Assembly (NCBI GenBank): GCA_016714935.1
Contig: JADKBU010000007.1
Coordinates: 58,990-122,989, forward strand
Reading direction: 5' to 3'
Origin: Candidatus Accumulibacter propinquus
GTDB taxonomy: Bacteria; Pseudomonadota; Gammaproteobacteria; Burkholderiales; Rhodocyclaceae
DNA: 64,000 nucleotides
Part shown: positions 34,879-44,680 of the stretch, one piece after another
How positions within the stretch are numbered: the first letter of the stretch is position 1
Layout: each line of letters begins with the position of its first letter
Made by a program: the position numbers and the translations under genes
Notes under the pieces: model-generated
Told to the model about the DNA's origin: nothing
The model's database searches: none
The model's input: the letters and a program-made list of their open reading frames with translations, nothing else

Positions 34879-34907
34879 TTGACCGACGTAGCGTCGGACT
34901 GTAGAAT
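34879..34907 (+). promoter_or_regulatory. Sigma-70 promoter of the tRNA array
   Basis: TTGACC (34879-34884), 17-base spacer, TAGAAT (34902-34907), followed by a GCGCCC discriminator. A GC-rich discriminator is characteristic of stringently controlled stable-RNA promoters. The first tRNA begins 12 bases after the -10. Confidence 0.75.
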
Positions 34908-34918
34908 GCGCCCTTTCT

Positions 34919-34995
34919 CGGGGCGTAGCGCAGCCTGGTAGCGCATCTGCTTTGGGAGCAGAGGGTCGTGAGTTCGAATCCCACCGCCCCGACCA
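34919..34995 (+). tRNA. tRNA-Pro (TGG)
   Basis: 77-nt cloverleaf: acceptor CGGGGCG/CGCCCCG, anticodon loop with TGG in CTTTGGGAG, T-loop GTTCGAATC, discriminator A, encoded CCA. First of three tRNAs in one probable transcript. Confidence 0.96.
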
Positions 34996-35070
34996 GTGGC
35001 ACAGGCAGTCGTTGTTGATGCATCAAGATGCGGTACCGGCGGCAGGCAGTAGCCAGGAAACGTCGCACTC

Positions 35071-35147
35071 GCGCCCGTAGCTCAACCGGATAGAGCACCG
35101 GCCTTCTAAGCCGGGGGTCGTGAGTTCGAGTCTCGCCGGGCGCGCCA
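35071..35147 (+). tRNA. tRNA-Arg (TCT)
   Basis: 77-nt cloverleaf: acceptor GCGCCCG/CGGGCGC, anticodon loop CTTCTAA with TCT, T-loop GTTCGAGTC, discriminator G, encoded CCA. Confidence 0.96.
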
Positions 35148-35154
35148 GAGTAAT

Positions 35155-35231
35155 GGCGGTGTTAGCTCAGTTGGTAGAGCACTGGATTGTGATTCCAGTG
35201 GTCACGGGTTCGAATCCCGTACATCGCCCCA
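35155..35231 (+). tRNA. tRNA-His (GTG)
   Basis: 77 nt including an encoded G at position -1 that pairs with discriminator C73, the identity mark of tRNA-His. Acceptor GCGGTGT/ACATCGC, anticodon GTG in TTGTGAT, encoded CCA. The polyketide locus begins about 430 bases downstream, a common place for island insertion, but I see no integrase or repeated tRNA end. Confidence 0.96.
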
Positions 35232-35664
35232 ACCCGCGAGAATGTCGGAAGTGTGCAGGGATTTGTCACTTGTCAGCAGCTTTCGCCTCCTTTCACGGCA
35301 TAGAATCGACTCCACCCGCAGCACAAGAGACCCTCGGCCCTTTGCGGTCGTTGATCTCTCGCATCATTGGCCAGGCCGCGAGCAGACTGTTGTTTGACGA
35401 AGTGGCCACGTGCCCTTGCTCGCAGCTCGGCAAGGTTTCGGGACGGCTTGCGACGCTCACCTGCTCAAAGCCGGGATCGCAGTCGTCGTTGATGGCGGTC
35501 GCCCAGCGCCGTTCCCCTTCGCCCTGTCGTCGCCACCGCTTCGGCTGCGTACGCTTGTCCCGCAAGACCGGCAATGAAGCGCCGGTTGCCCAACGTCTGG
35601 GCAGACTGGCTGCGCTGTCGGTGAGTGGGCACCTACCCAACAAGAAATCAGGAACCATGGAATC
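35232..35664. other. 433-base gap between tRNA-His and the polyketide synthase
   Basis: No recognisable gene, integrase remnant or repeat of the tRNA-His 3' end. Frames on both strands lack family resemblance. The last 20 bases carry only a weak ribosome-binding site (AGGA) for the synthase. Confidence 0.6.
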
Positions 35665-38600
35665 ATGACCAGGCGAGTTGCCGTCACCGGTTATTCCTTC
35701 AGGTTGCCGGGGACGACTCCCGGACGCTATTGGCAAGACCTGCTCGAAGGTCGCAATCTGGTCAGCGAGGTCGATCCCCAGCGCTGGGAGCAGGACACCT
35801 TCCTGCATCCGAACAGGAACCACCCGGGAACGAGTTACACCTTCGCGGCTGGATCAATCGGGGAGATTGCCACTTTCGATGCCGGCTTCTTCGGCATTTC
35901 GCCACGCGAAGCGGCACTGATGGATCCACAGCAGCGCTTGCTGCTCGAAATGAGCTGGGAGGCCATCGAGAATTCGGGCATTCCACCGTCCAGCCTGCGC
36001 GGTAGCCGCTGTGGCGTCTACATCGGCATTGCCAGCGCAGACTATTCCTATCGAATGGCCGACGACCTCGCCGTCGTAGACTCGACGTCCGCCACCGGCA
36101 ATACCGCCAGCATTGCCGCCAACCGGATTTCCTACGTCTTCGACCTGCATGGACCGAGCATGGCGATCGATACCGCCTGCTCGTCGTCGCTGGTTGCCTT
36201 TCACCAGGCGTGTTCTTCGATTCTTTCGGGGGAAAGCACGCATGCGCTCGCTGGTGGCATCAGCCTGCATCTGCATCCGTATGGTTTTCTGGTTTTTTCC
36301 AAGGCGTCGATGCTCTCGCGGCGCGGTCGATGCAACGTCTTCGACGCCGCCGGCGACGGTTATGTCCGCTCCGAAGGCGGCGGCGTCTTCTTCCTGAAGG
36401 ATCATGCCCAGGCGCTGGCCGATGGCGACCCCATCCTGGCAGTCATTGCCGGCTCGGTGGTCAACACCGATGGCCGCAAGTCCGGGCTGACCGTGCCCAG
36501 TGCCGAGGTCCAGGCGGCCCTGCTCGAAGAGGCCTACGCACGGGCGGGCATCGATCCTGCGGCCATCGACTATCTCGAAGCGCATGGCACCGGCACGGCG
36601 GTAGGCGACCCGATTGAAACCTTCGCCATCGGTCAAGCGCTGGGCAAGCGCCGACCAGGCAGCGAACCGCTACCGATCGGCTCGGTGAAGAGCAATATGG
36701 GGCACCTCGAAACGGCCTCCGGCGTCGCCGGTCTGGTCAAGGCGCTGCATTGCATCCAGCACCGCGTCGTCCCGGCGACCATTGGTGTCAACATCGTCAA
36801 TCCCAACATCAAGCTCGCCGACTGGAACCTGGACCTGGTGACCAGCAACCGCAAACTGCGGAAAGCCGGGAAGCTCATCATCGGCGTCAATTCGTTCGGT
36901 TTCGGCGGCGCCAACGCGCACGTCATCCTCGAAAGCCCTTGCCTCGCCCAGGCGAGCGTGCGCGAACCAGCATCCGCGACAGCGCTGCCGCTCGTCGTCT
37001 CGGCGCGTGACAGCACCGCCCTGCAGGCGGCCGCACGCGAGTTCGCCGACTTTCTGAGCGGGCAATCGGCTGACGCCTGCTACGACATCGCCTACAGCGC
37101 GGCCTTCCACCGCGAATGGCACGAGCAGCGGGCGGTCGTCTACGGGAGCGAGCCACAGCTCATCGCCGAGGCGCTGCGCGACTTTGCCGAGGGGAATTCC
37201 GAACAGGCGGCCGTCGAGACAGGAAGCGCCTTGCCTGCGTCCGCCGGACCCGCCTTCATCTATTCAGGCAACGGTTCGCAATGGGCGGGTATGGGCCAAC
37301 GTCTGCTGGCAGAAGACCCGCTGTTCCGGGCAACGATTCGGGAAGTCGACGCGCTCTTCCAGCGCCACGCCGATTTCTCGCTCGCGGACGAACTCGCCGG
37401 CAAAAATGGTACTGCGCGCTACGCGTTTACCGAGGTCGCACAGCCGGCCCTGTTCGCCATGCAGGTCGGAATCACGCAAATGCTCAGGCAGCGTGGTATC
37501 ACCCCGTCTGTCGTCGCCGGCCACAGCGTCGGCGAAGTGGCCGCCGCATGGGCGTCGGGCGCGCTGAGCCTCGCCGAAGCCGTCGAGGTGATCTACCAGC
37601 GCAGCCGCCTGCAGGGAACGACCAAGGGACAGGGACAAATGACCGCGGTGGGATCGGGTGAAACCACCGTGCGCGCCCTCCTCGACGAACTCGGGCTGGA
37701 CTCCGTGTTGGCCATCGCCGGAATCAATAGTGCGCGTGGGGTGACTGTCGCCGGTCACCCGCAGTCGCTCGCCCGCCTTGAGTCAGCCCTCGCCGAGAGG
37801 CAGATCATCCACAAGCGGCTCGACCTGGACTACGCCTTCCACAGTCCGGCCATGGACAGCATCGAAGACGGGATCAGACAGTCCCTGACGCAACTCCGTC
37901 CGCACACGACGTCGCTGCCTTTCCACTCTACGGTCAGTGCCGGAATACTGAGCGGCACCGACCTCGGTGCCGAATACTGGTGGCACAACATTCGCCAGCC
38001 GGTACGCTTCGAGCAGACGATCGGCGGCATCATCGACAGCGGATTCAACCTGTTCATCGAAATCGGACCGAATCCGGTTCTGCGAGGCTATCTTAATGAT
38101 TGCCTCAAGGACCACTCGGTCGAGGGCCGCGTGCTGGCGACGGCGATCCGCGGGGATGATTCGCCAGCACGCATTCGGGCGGCCGGCAGCCAGGCGCTGA
38201 TCGCCGGCGGACAAGTCGATTGGCCAGTCTTCTTTCCCCATCGCGGTCGATTCGTCCCGCTACCCAACTACCCCTGGCAGCGGGAGCGCCATTGGCACCC
38301 ACTGACGGTGGAGTCGATGGGGCTGATTTATCGGCGCAAGCTGCACCCGCTGCTGGGCTATCCACTGCCGCAACACGATCTGACCTGGGAAAACCAGTTC
38401 GACACCCAGCTCTATCCACTGCTTGCCGACCATGTCGTTGGCGAAGCGACCGTCTTTCCGGGTGCGGGCTTTGCCGAAATGGCACTGGCCGCCGCCCTGG
38501 CCACGCATCCTGGCGAAATCGCCGAGATCGAGGAACTTGAAATCCGTTCGCCGCTGCTGCTCGGCGATGAGCGCTCGATGGTGATCCGCTCGCATATCGA

Positions 38601-41600
38601 CGCGCAGGACGGCAGCCTGACGATCCGCAGCCGGGAACAACTCGGCAGTGACCCATGGGCATTGCACTGCGTGGCGCGGGTACGGCGCGAAGCTCAACAC
38701 ACGCTGCTTCGCGAGTGCGCCCCGGTGCTACCCACCCGCGCACCGGACTTTGACGCCGCCAGCCACGCTGCCCTGACCCGTGCAGTCGGTATTGCCTACG
38801 GGCCGGCGTTCCAGTGCATAGCGTATGGCTGGATCGACGGGAACTCGGTATTGGCGGAATATCGGATCCCGGATCCGGTGGCGAGCCAGCTCGCGCAGGT
38901 GCACCTGCATCCAGCCCTGCTCGATGGCGCATTCCAGTTGGTCTTCGAGTTGCTGCAGGACGCCGTTGCAACACACAACGGGCTGGCCTTCGTGCCGACG
39001 AGAATGGGACGTATCGCTTTTCGCAGCGAACTGGCGCAGCCCAGGTTTGCTCGGGCGACCCTGCTGAAGCGTAGTGCGCGCTCCCTGCATGCCGAGTTCT
39101 CGATCTTTGCCGCCGATGGCAGCGTCATTGCAGTGGTCAAGGATGCGCGTTTCCGCTGTATTCGCCTCAGTCGGGGTGCTGCTGATCGTCTACGCTTCCT
39201 GGCCTACCAGGCGACGCCGAAACCCCATCCCGAGGCCGCCATGCCCCGCACCAGCCTCGCTGCGGAGAGCGTCAGATCGGCGCTTTACGAACTGGTGAGA
39301 CGTGCGGCGCTCAAGGGAACGCACCGTCGTTATTCCGAAGAAGTCGATCCGCTACTCGACACCTTGTGCAGTCGGTTCACCCGACTGGCGCTGCTGGGAC
39401 TGGCGGGCGGCAAGGAAATTCTCTCGCAGCAGGCAGTTGAAAGCTGCCGGGAAAGCAATCCGGGCAGCGAACCCTATCTGGCACACCTGCTCTCGCTGGC
39501 CGCCGATGATCAGGCGATCACCGCCTGCGCTGGCGGCTGGGCGATCCTGCCTGATCAGCGCGATCATTCGTCGGCGCAGGACATCTGGAACAGCCTGGTC
39601 GCCGACGATCCGGATTATTTCCAGATTGTGCACTCGGTAGGACGCGTCGGCATGCATCTCCAGAAGCTGCTCGATGGCAGCGCCACCCTGGCGGCGATAT
39701 GCCCGCAGGAATCCTCCCTGACCACCCTGCTGCGGCAGGTTCTGGGCGCAGCAGGCAGGCAGAAGCTTGGGCACGCCGTGCGCGACCTGATCGCCCGGGG
39801 CCTGCGGGACCTGCCCGCAGGCCGCCGCCTGGCGGTCGTCGAGATCAGTGCCGGCCAGCCATCGTTCGCCATGGACGCCTGCGTGGCGATGGACTTCAAT
39901 CGCGGCGATTACCTTTTCGCGAGTCCATCGGCGGCGACACTGGAAGAGGCTGCCGGCAGACTCAAGGAGGCATTCCCAGGCATCAGCACGCATCTTCTCG
40001 GCAGCCAGCCACACACGACCGGCAGTACCTCCGCCTGTGCCATGGCCATCGTCACCCTCGATTTCGAAATGGTCGACGACGCCATCCAGGCCCTGCAGCA
40101 TGCACGCCGATGTCTCGCTCCAGGCGGCTCGCTGCTCGTTGTCGGTCAGCACCCCTCGCGCTGGATTGACTTCGTATTTGGTGCCCGGCGTGCAGGCTGG
40201 CTGCGTACCGACGACGAACGCTGGATCTCCAATCAACGTCCGAGTTGTTTCTGGCAACAGCAGCTTGAAGAACTCGGCCTGGTGTGCGCCGAACCCTTCG
40301 AGTTTTCTCCCGACGCCTTTTCCGGCCCTTATGTCCTGCTCGCCCACCGCAAGGACGATGCTGGCTCGCAGGTAACGCCTCCCAGAGCGACCCTGAGGAG
40401 CTGGATCCTGTTGGCCGACCCGGACGGCTACTCGGCGCAGCTTTCCGACCGTCTGACGAGCAAGCTGCAGGCGCGCGGCGACCTGGTCATCCAGGCCGTA
40501 CCGGGCAATGCCGCGCAGATCGAATCCCTGCTCGTTGAAACCACCGCGAACTACGGCGAACTCGACGGCCTGGTCTACCTGGCCGGGTTGCTCGACGAAC
40601 CGGGCGAAGTCCGGCCAGAAGTCGACTTCGAGAACCAGGTCAGCCGCTGCACGACGGCAGCGCAGATTGCCCAGGCTTGCGAAGCATCGCAGACCACGAC
40701 CACCTGCTGGCTGATTACGGCCAACCAGGCGCGCCATCTGCTGCCGGTGGCAGGACCTGCGGTGGCAACACCATCGGCCAGCGGCGCCTCCGATCGTGCC
40801 CTCTGGGGGTTCGGCAGGACGATGCTCAACGAAGCCTCCCACTGCCGGGTCCGCCTCGTCGATCTGGAACTGCCTCTGGCCACCGAAGCGGTGGCCACGG
40901 TGCTGGACCGGGAGTTCGAGCAGCCCGATGACGAACAGGAGGTCATTCTCACCGGCAGCGGCGAACGCTATGCACTGCGGCTACGCATCGAGTCGCGCCC
41001 GAGCGGCGAGGAACTGGCGGCGATCGAGACGCCAACCCTGTCGCTCGGCTTCCAGTTCCCGGGACAACTGCGCAATCTGCGTTGGGAAGCGCACCCCCGG
41101 CGGGAACTGAACACCGATCAGATCGAGGTCGATGTCCGGGCCACCGGCCTGAACTTCCGCGATGTCATGTACGCGTTGGGACTGCTTTCCGACGAGGCGA
41201 TCGAGAACGGTTTTGCCGGACCGACGCTGGGCTTCGAGTTTGCCGGCATCGTCAGTCGTGTCGGCTGCGAGGGTGGGCAGTTCAGCCCCGGCGACGAGGT
41301 GGTCGGGTTCGGGCCGTCAAGCTTCGGCAACCGCGTCGTGACCGAAGCCGGGGCGATTGCGCACATTCCCCCCGGCATGTCCTGTGAAGCCGCGGCGACG
41401 ATCCCGAGCACCTTCTTTACCGTCTACTACGCCCTGCACTACCTGGCACGCCTGCAACCCGAAGAAAAGGTGCTGATTCATGGCGCTGCGGGCGGCGTCG
41501 GAATCGCCGCCATCCAGGTCGCCAAGTGGATCGGTGCCGAAATCTATGCCACCGCCGGATCGGACGAAAAGCGCGACTTCCTGCGCCTGCTCGGTGTGGA

Positions 41601-43323
41601 ACACATATTTGACTCGCGTTCCCTGGCCTTTGCCGACCAGATCCTCGAGCAGACCGGCGGACAGGGCGTGGACGTCGTCCTCAACTCGCTTGCCGGCGAA
41701 GCGATCAACCGGAATTTCCAGGTGCTGAAACCGTTTGGCCGCTTTCTCGAACTCGGCAAGCGCGATTTCTACGAGAATACCAAGGTCGGCTTGCGTCCGT
41801 TCCGCAATAACATCAGTTATTTCGGCATCGACGCCGATCAGTTGATGCTGGTCCACCCCGAACTGACACGCCGCCTGTTCGCCGAGATCATGGCCCTGTT
41901 TGGTGAAGGGGTTCTGCATCCCCTGCCCTACCACACCTTCGAGGCGGAAGATATTGTCGACGCCTTTCGCTACATGCAACAGGCCCGCCAGATCGGCAAG
42001 ATCGTCATCACCTATCATCACGGCATTACGCGCGCGCAGCCGCCAGTGGCCGTCGGGCGCAAGTCGCTGCGGTTCCCGGCCGATGCTTCGTATCTGATCA
42101 CCGGCGGACTAAGCGGTTTCGGCCTGCGTACCGCCGAATGGCTGGCCGATAAAGGCGCTCGCCACCTGATCCTGATCAGCCGTGGCGGAACCGCGTCCAG
42201 CGAAGCCAGGGCGGGCATCGAGCGCCTGCAGGAACGAGGCGTCAGGGTACATGCCGCCGCCTGCGACGTGACCAGCCGCGAAGCCCTCACCGGGCTGCTC
42301 ACCGAAACGGACAGGACCATGCCGCCGCTCAAGGGCATCGTGCATGCCGCGGCGGTAATCGACGACCGACTGGTACGCAACATCGATTCCCAGCAGATAC
42401 GCAGCGTACTGGGCCCGAAAGTCCTCGGCGCCCGCCTCCTGCATGATCTGACCTGCAACCGGGAACTGGATCTGTTCGTTCTCTTTTCGTCGGCAACCAC
42501 GCCTTTCGGAAATCCTGGACAAGCCAGTTATGTCGCGGCCAATGCCGGCCTGGAAGCGCTGGCCGAGCATCGCCGCAGCATCGGCCTGTGTGCGACCTGT
42601 ATCGGCTGGGGTCCGATCGACGACGTGGGTTTCCTGACACGCCACGAGAAGACCAAGGAAGCGCTCGAAAGCCGCATGGGTGGATCGGCGATCAACTCGG
42701 CAATTGCCCTCGACGCCCTCGAAGGCATGCTGCTTGCTGACCGTAGCGGACTGTCAGTCCTGGAACTCGACTGGCAGACGCTGAGTCGCTTTCTTCCCAC
42801 GTCGGCGAGCCCGAAGTTTCGCGAACTGGCCTGGCACGCCGGGAATGCCGACAGCCAGGAGGACCATTCGGAGGACATCCAGCGGCTGCTGGCGGAACTC
42901 CCCGACGATGAACTACTGGCCGCCTTCATCGACCTCCTCAAGACTGAGATCGGAGAAATCCTGCGCGTCGCCCCGGACAAGATCGATCCCAACCGCTCGC
43001 TTTACGACATGGGTCTGGACTCGCTGATGGGAGTCGAACTGATGATCGCGCTCGAAACGCGTTTCGGAATCCGCTTGCCGGTGATGGCGCTGAGCCAGAG
43101 TCCGAGCATCGCGAAACTCGCCGAACGCGTCATTCAGCAATTGCGAGGCAACGAGGAAGGCAGCGAAGAAAGCAGCGACGCAGGCTCGTCGCGGCATCGT
43201 TGCCAGGCCGAACAGGTCGCCAGGCAGCAGGGCGTCGAGGCCTCCGCCGAGTCGATCGCCAGCCTCGCGGACGACATCCAGTCGGCAGCAGGTACTGCCG
43301 CCGCTGGCCGGAGGAGCGATTGA
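35665..43323 (+). CDS. rkpA: Fully reducing type I polyketide synthase (RkpA-like)
   Basis: 2552 residues, intact. Domain order: KS (about 3-425; DTACSSS with Cys172, EAHGTGT, KSNMGH), AT (about 525-830; GHSVGE with Ser621, YAFHS favouring malonyl-CoA), DH (about 893-1170; LLADHVVGE with His923, LLDGAFQ with Asp1087), a degenerate C-methyltransferase-like region (about 1230-1560; VVEISAGQP replaces the SAM-binding glycine motif), ER (about 1775-2100; GAAGGVG), KR (about 2137-2310; TGGLSGFG, Tyr2289, IDD motif of B-type ketoreductases) and ACP (Ser2453 in LDSLMG), then a 60-residue polar tail. There is no thioesterase, so the chain must be removed by another enzyme. One module with every reductive activity implies iterative synthesis of a saturated fatty-acid-like chain. 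The next gene starts one base after the stop. Symbol follows the Sinorhizobium K-antigen gene it resembles. Confidence 0.93.
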   Translation: MTRRVAVTGYSFRLPGTTPGRYWQDLLEGRNLVSEVDPQRWEQDTFLHPNRNHPGTSYTFAAGSIGEIATFDAGFFGISPREAALMDPQQRLLLEMSWEAIENSGIPPSSLRGSRCGVYIGIASADYSYRMADDLAVVDSTSATGNTASIAANRISYVFDLHGPSMAIDTACSSSLVAFHQACSSILSGESTHALAGGISLHLHPYGFLVFSKASMLSRRGRCNVFDAAGDGYVRSEGGGVFFLKDHAQALADGDPILAVIAGSVVNTDGRKSGLTVPSAEVQAALLEEAYARAGIDPAAIDYLEAHGTGTAVGDPIETFAIGQALGKRRPGSEPLPIGSVKSNMGHLETASGVAGLVKALHCIQHRVVPATIGVNIVNPNIKLADWNLDLVTSNRKLRKAGKLIIGVNSFGFGGANAHVILESPCLAQASVREPASATALPLVVSARDSTALQAAAREFADFLSGQSADACYDIAYSAAFHREWHEQRAVVYGSEPQLIAEALRDFAEGNSEQAAVETGSALPASAGPAFIYSGNGSQWAGMGQRLLAEDPLFRATIREVDALFQRHADFSLADELAGKNGTARYAFTEVAQPALFAMQVGITQMLRQRGITPSVVAGHSVGEVAAAWASGALSLAEAVEVIYQRSRLQGTTKGQGQMTAVGSGETTVRALLDELGLDSVLAIAGINSARGVTVAGHPQSLARLESALAERQIIHKRLDLDYAFHSPAMDSIEDGIRQSLTQLRPHTTSLPFHSTVSAGILSGTDLGAEYWWHNIRQPVRFEQTIGGIIDSGFNLFIEIGPNPVLRGYLNDCLKDHSVEGRVLATAIRGDDSPARIRAAGSQALIAGGQVDWPVFFPHRGRFVPLPNYPWQRERHWHPLTVESMGLIYRRKLHPLLGYPLPQHDLTWENQFDTQLYPLLADHVVGEATVFPGAGFAEMALAAALATHPGEIAEIEELEIRSPLLLGDERSMVIRSHIDAQDGSLTIRSREQLGSDPWALHCVARVRREAQHTLLRECAPVLPTRAPDFDAASHAALTRAVGIAYGPAFQCIAYGWIDGNSVLAEYRIPDPVASQLAQVHLHPALLDGAFQLVFELLQDAVATHNGLAFVPTRMGRIAFRSELAQPRFARATLLKRSARSLHAEFSIFAADGSVIAVVKDARFRCIRLSRGAADRLRFLAYQATPKPHPEAAMPRTSLAAESVRSALYELVRRAALKGTHRRYSEEVDPLLDTLCSRFTRLALLGLAGGKEILSQQAVESCRESNPGSEPYLAHLLSLAADDQAITACAGGWAILPDQRDHSSAQDIWNSLVADDPDYFQIVHSVGRVGMHLQKLLDGSATLAAICPQESSLTTLLRQVLGAAGRQKLGHAVRDLIARGLRDLPAGRRLAVVEISAGQPSFAMDACVAMDFNRGDYLFASPSAATLEEAAGRLKEAFPGISTHLLGSQPHTTGSTSACAMAIVTLDFEMVDDAIQALQHARRCLAPGGSLLVVGQHPSRWIDFVFGARRAGWLRTDDERWISNQRPSCFWQQQLEELGLVCAEPFEFSPDAFSGPYVLLAHRKDDAGSQVTPPRATLRSWILLADPDGYSAQLSDRLTSKLQARGDLVIQAVPGNAAQIESLLVETTANYGELDGLVYLAGLLDEPGEVRPEVDFENQVSRCTTAAQIAQACEASQTTTTCWLITANQARHLLPVAGPAVATPSASGASDRALWGFGRTMLNEASHCRVRLVDLELPLATEAVATVLDREFEQPDDEQEVILTGSGERYALRLRIESRPSGEELAAIETPTLSLGFQFPGQLRNLRWEAHPRRELNTDQIEVDVRATGLNFRDVMYALGLLSDEAIENGFAGPTLGFEFAGIVSRVGCEGGQFSPGDEVVGFGPSSFGNRVVTEAGAIAHIPPGMSCEAAATIPSTFFTVYYALHYLARLQPEEKVLIHGAAGGVGIAAIQVAKWIGAEIYATAGSDEKRDFLRLLGVEHIFDSRSLAFADQILEQTGGQGVDVVLNSLAGEAINRNFQVLKPFGRFLELGKRDFYENTKVGLRPFRNNISYFGIDADQLMLVHPELTRRLFAEIMALFGEGVLHPLPYHTFEAEDIVDAFRYMQQARQIGKIVITYHHGITRAQPPVAVGRKSLRFPADASYLITGGLSGFGLRTAEWLADKGARHLILISRGGTASSEARAGIERLQERGVRVHAAACDVTSREALTGLLTETDRTMPPLKGIVHAAAVIDDRLVRNIDSQQIRSVLGPKVLGARLLHDLTCNRELDLFVLFSSATTPFGNPGQASYVAANAGLEALAEHRRSIGLCATCIGWGPIDDVGFLTRHEKTKEALESRMGGSAINSAIALDALEGMLLADRSGLSVLELDWQTLSRFLPTSASPKFRELAWHAGNADSQEDHSEDIQRLLAELPDDELLAAFIDLLKTEIGEILRVAPDKIDPNRSLYDMGLDSLMGVELMIALETRFGIRLPVMALSQSPSIAKLAERVIQQLRGNEEGSEESSDAGSSRHRCQAEQVARQQGVEASAESIASLADDIQSAAGTAAAGRRSD

Positions 43324-43324
43324 C

Positions 43325-44680
43325 ATGGCACGCAAGGGCTTACCAGGGCTAACCGCCCAGATCAAGGACCGACTCATTCAGCAGGCCCTCGAACGTCGGC
43401 TGCGTCAGGCCGAGCAGGGGAAAGGGATGACGGCGCCGACACGCTCGCCGAGCGGAAGTACCGACACCCCCGAGCAGCACTACCGCTTTGATCTGCATCC
43501 GGGCTACCAGCAGATTCGCATCATCAGCGAAGGCGCGCACCGCCTGGGCATCGACAGTCCCTTCTTCAAGCTCCACGAAGGCATCGCCGGGGCGACGACG
43601 CGCATCGACGGACGCGAATACGTCAACTACGCGAGCTACAACTACCTCGCGCTTTCCGGCCACCCGGAGGTTGCCGCGGCGGCCCGACAGGCCATCGACC
43701 AATACGGCACCTCGGTTTCCGCAAGCCGCCTCGTTTCCGGCGAGAGGCCGGTGCACCGGGAACTCGAACGGGCCATCGCCTCGGCCTATGGGGTTGACGA
43801 TGCGATCACCTTCGTCAGTGGTCATGCGACCAACGTCACGACCATCGGCCACCTGTTCGGCCCCCAGGATCTGATTCTTCACGACGAACTGATCCACAAC
43901 AGCGTCGTGCAGGGAATCAGCCTTTCAGGTGCCCGCCGCCTGCCTTTCCCGCACAATGACTGGGCTGCACTGGACGCCATCCTCGGCCAGCAGCGCCACC
44001 ACTTTCAGCGGGTGCTGATTGTGCTGGAAGGGATCTACAGCATGGATGGCGATTATCCGGAGCTACCCCGCTTCATTGAGCTCAAGCGCAAGTACCGAGC
44101 CCTCCTGATGATTGATGAAGCCCACTCGTTCGGCGTCATGGGGCGCAGCGGGCTCGGCATCCGGGAGCACTTCGGACTGCCCAGCGCCGACGTCGACATC
44201 TGGATGGGAACCCTGAGCAAGGCGCTGGCGGGTTGCGGCGGCTATATCGCCGGCGAGGCGGCACTGGTCGAACATCTGAAATTCCTGGCCCCTGGTTTCC
44301 TGTACAGCGTCGGCATGCCGCCGGCGATTGCCGCCGCCTCGCTGGCGGCCCTGCAGTGCCTGCACAGGGAGCCCCAGCGCGTCGCCACGCTGCAGGAGCG
44401 CGGGCGTCTTTTCCTCGCGCAAGCCCAGGCCGCCGGCGTCGACACCGGCACCAGCGCCGGATTCGCCGTGATCCCGGCAATTACCGGCAGTTCGATCAAG
44501 GCGGCGCGCCTGGCGTCGGCACTTTTCGAGCGTGGCATCAACGTGCAGCCGATCCTCTATCCGGCCGTGCCCGAGAAATCCGCGCGTCTGCGCTTCTTCG
44601 TCTCCTGCGAGCACAGCGAGATGCAGATACGGCAAACGGTCGCCGCACTGGCCGAGGAACTGGGCAGGCTCTGTGACTGA
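43325..44680 (+). CDS. rkpG: Alpha-oxoamine synthase, PLP-dependent (RkpG-like)
   Basis: 451 residues of the AONS/KBL/serine palmitoyltransferase family. These enzymes condense an acyl thioester with an amino acid, losing CO2, to make an alpha-amino ketone. A 55-residue basic N-terminal extension precedes the catalytic domain; visible motifs are YVNYASYNYLALSGHPEV, SGHATNVTTIGHLFG, IDEAHSFGVMGRSG and the PLP lysine in GTLSKALAG (Lys299). Placed one base after a PKS that lacks a thioesterase, it most likely off-loads the ACP-bound chain, as the fungal PKS/oxoamine-synthase pair does in fumonisin synthesis. The amino-acid partner cannot be read from sequence. Its 3' end overlaps the convergent rkpI-like gene by 124 bases. 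Confidence 0.92.
   Translation: MARKGLPGLTAQIKDRLIQQALERRLRQAEQGKGMTAPTRSPSGSTDTPEQHYRFDLHPGYQQIRIISEGAHRLGIDSPFFKLHEGIAGATTRIDGREYVNYASYNYLALSGHPEVAAAARQAIDQYGTSVSASRLVSGERPVHRELERAIASAYGVDDAITFVSGHATNVTTIGHLFGPQDLILHDELIHNSVVQGISLSGARRLPFPHNDWAALDAILGQQRHHFQRVLIVLEGIYSMDGDYPELPRFIELKRKYRALLMIDEAHSFGVMGRSGLGIREHFGLPSADVDIWMGTLSKALAGCGGYIAGEAALVEHLKFLAPGFLYSVGMPPAIAAASLAALQCLHREPQRVATLQERGRLFLAQAQAAGVDTGTSAGFAVIPAITGSSIKAARLASALFERGINVQPILYPAVPEKSARLRFFVSCEHSEMQIRQTVAALAEELGRLCD

Noticed and set aside
35293..35823. Minus-strand ORF spanning the gap and the start of the PKS
   Set aside because: No family resemblance, and it runs into the conserved KS N-terminus on the other strand.
39352..40842. 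Minus-strand 496-codon frame inside the PKS
   Set aside because: Lies opposite an intact PKS frame with continuous domains; no independent motifs.
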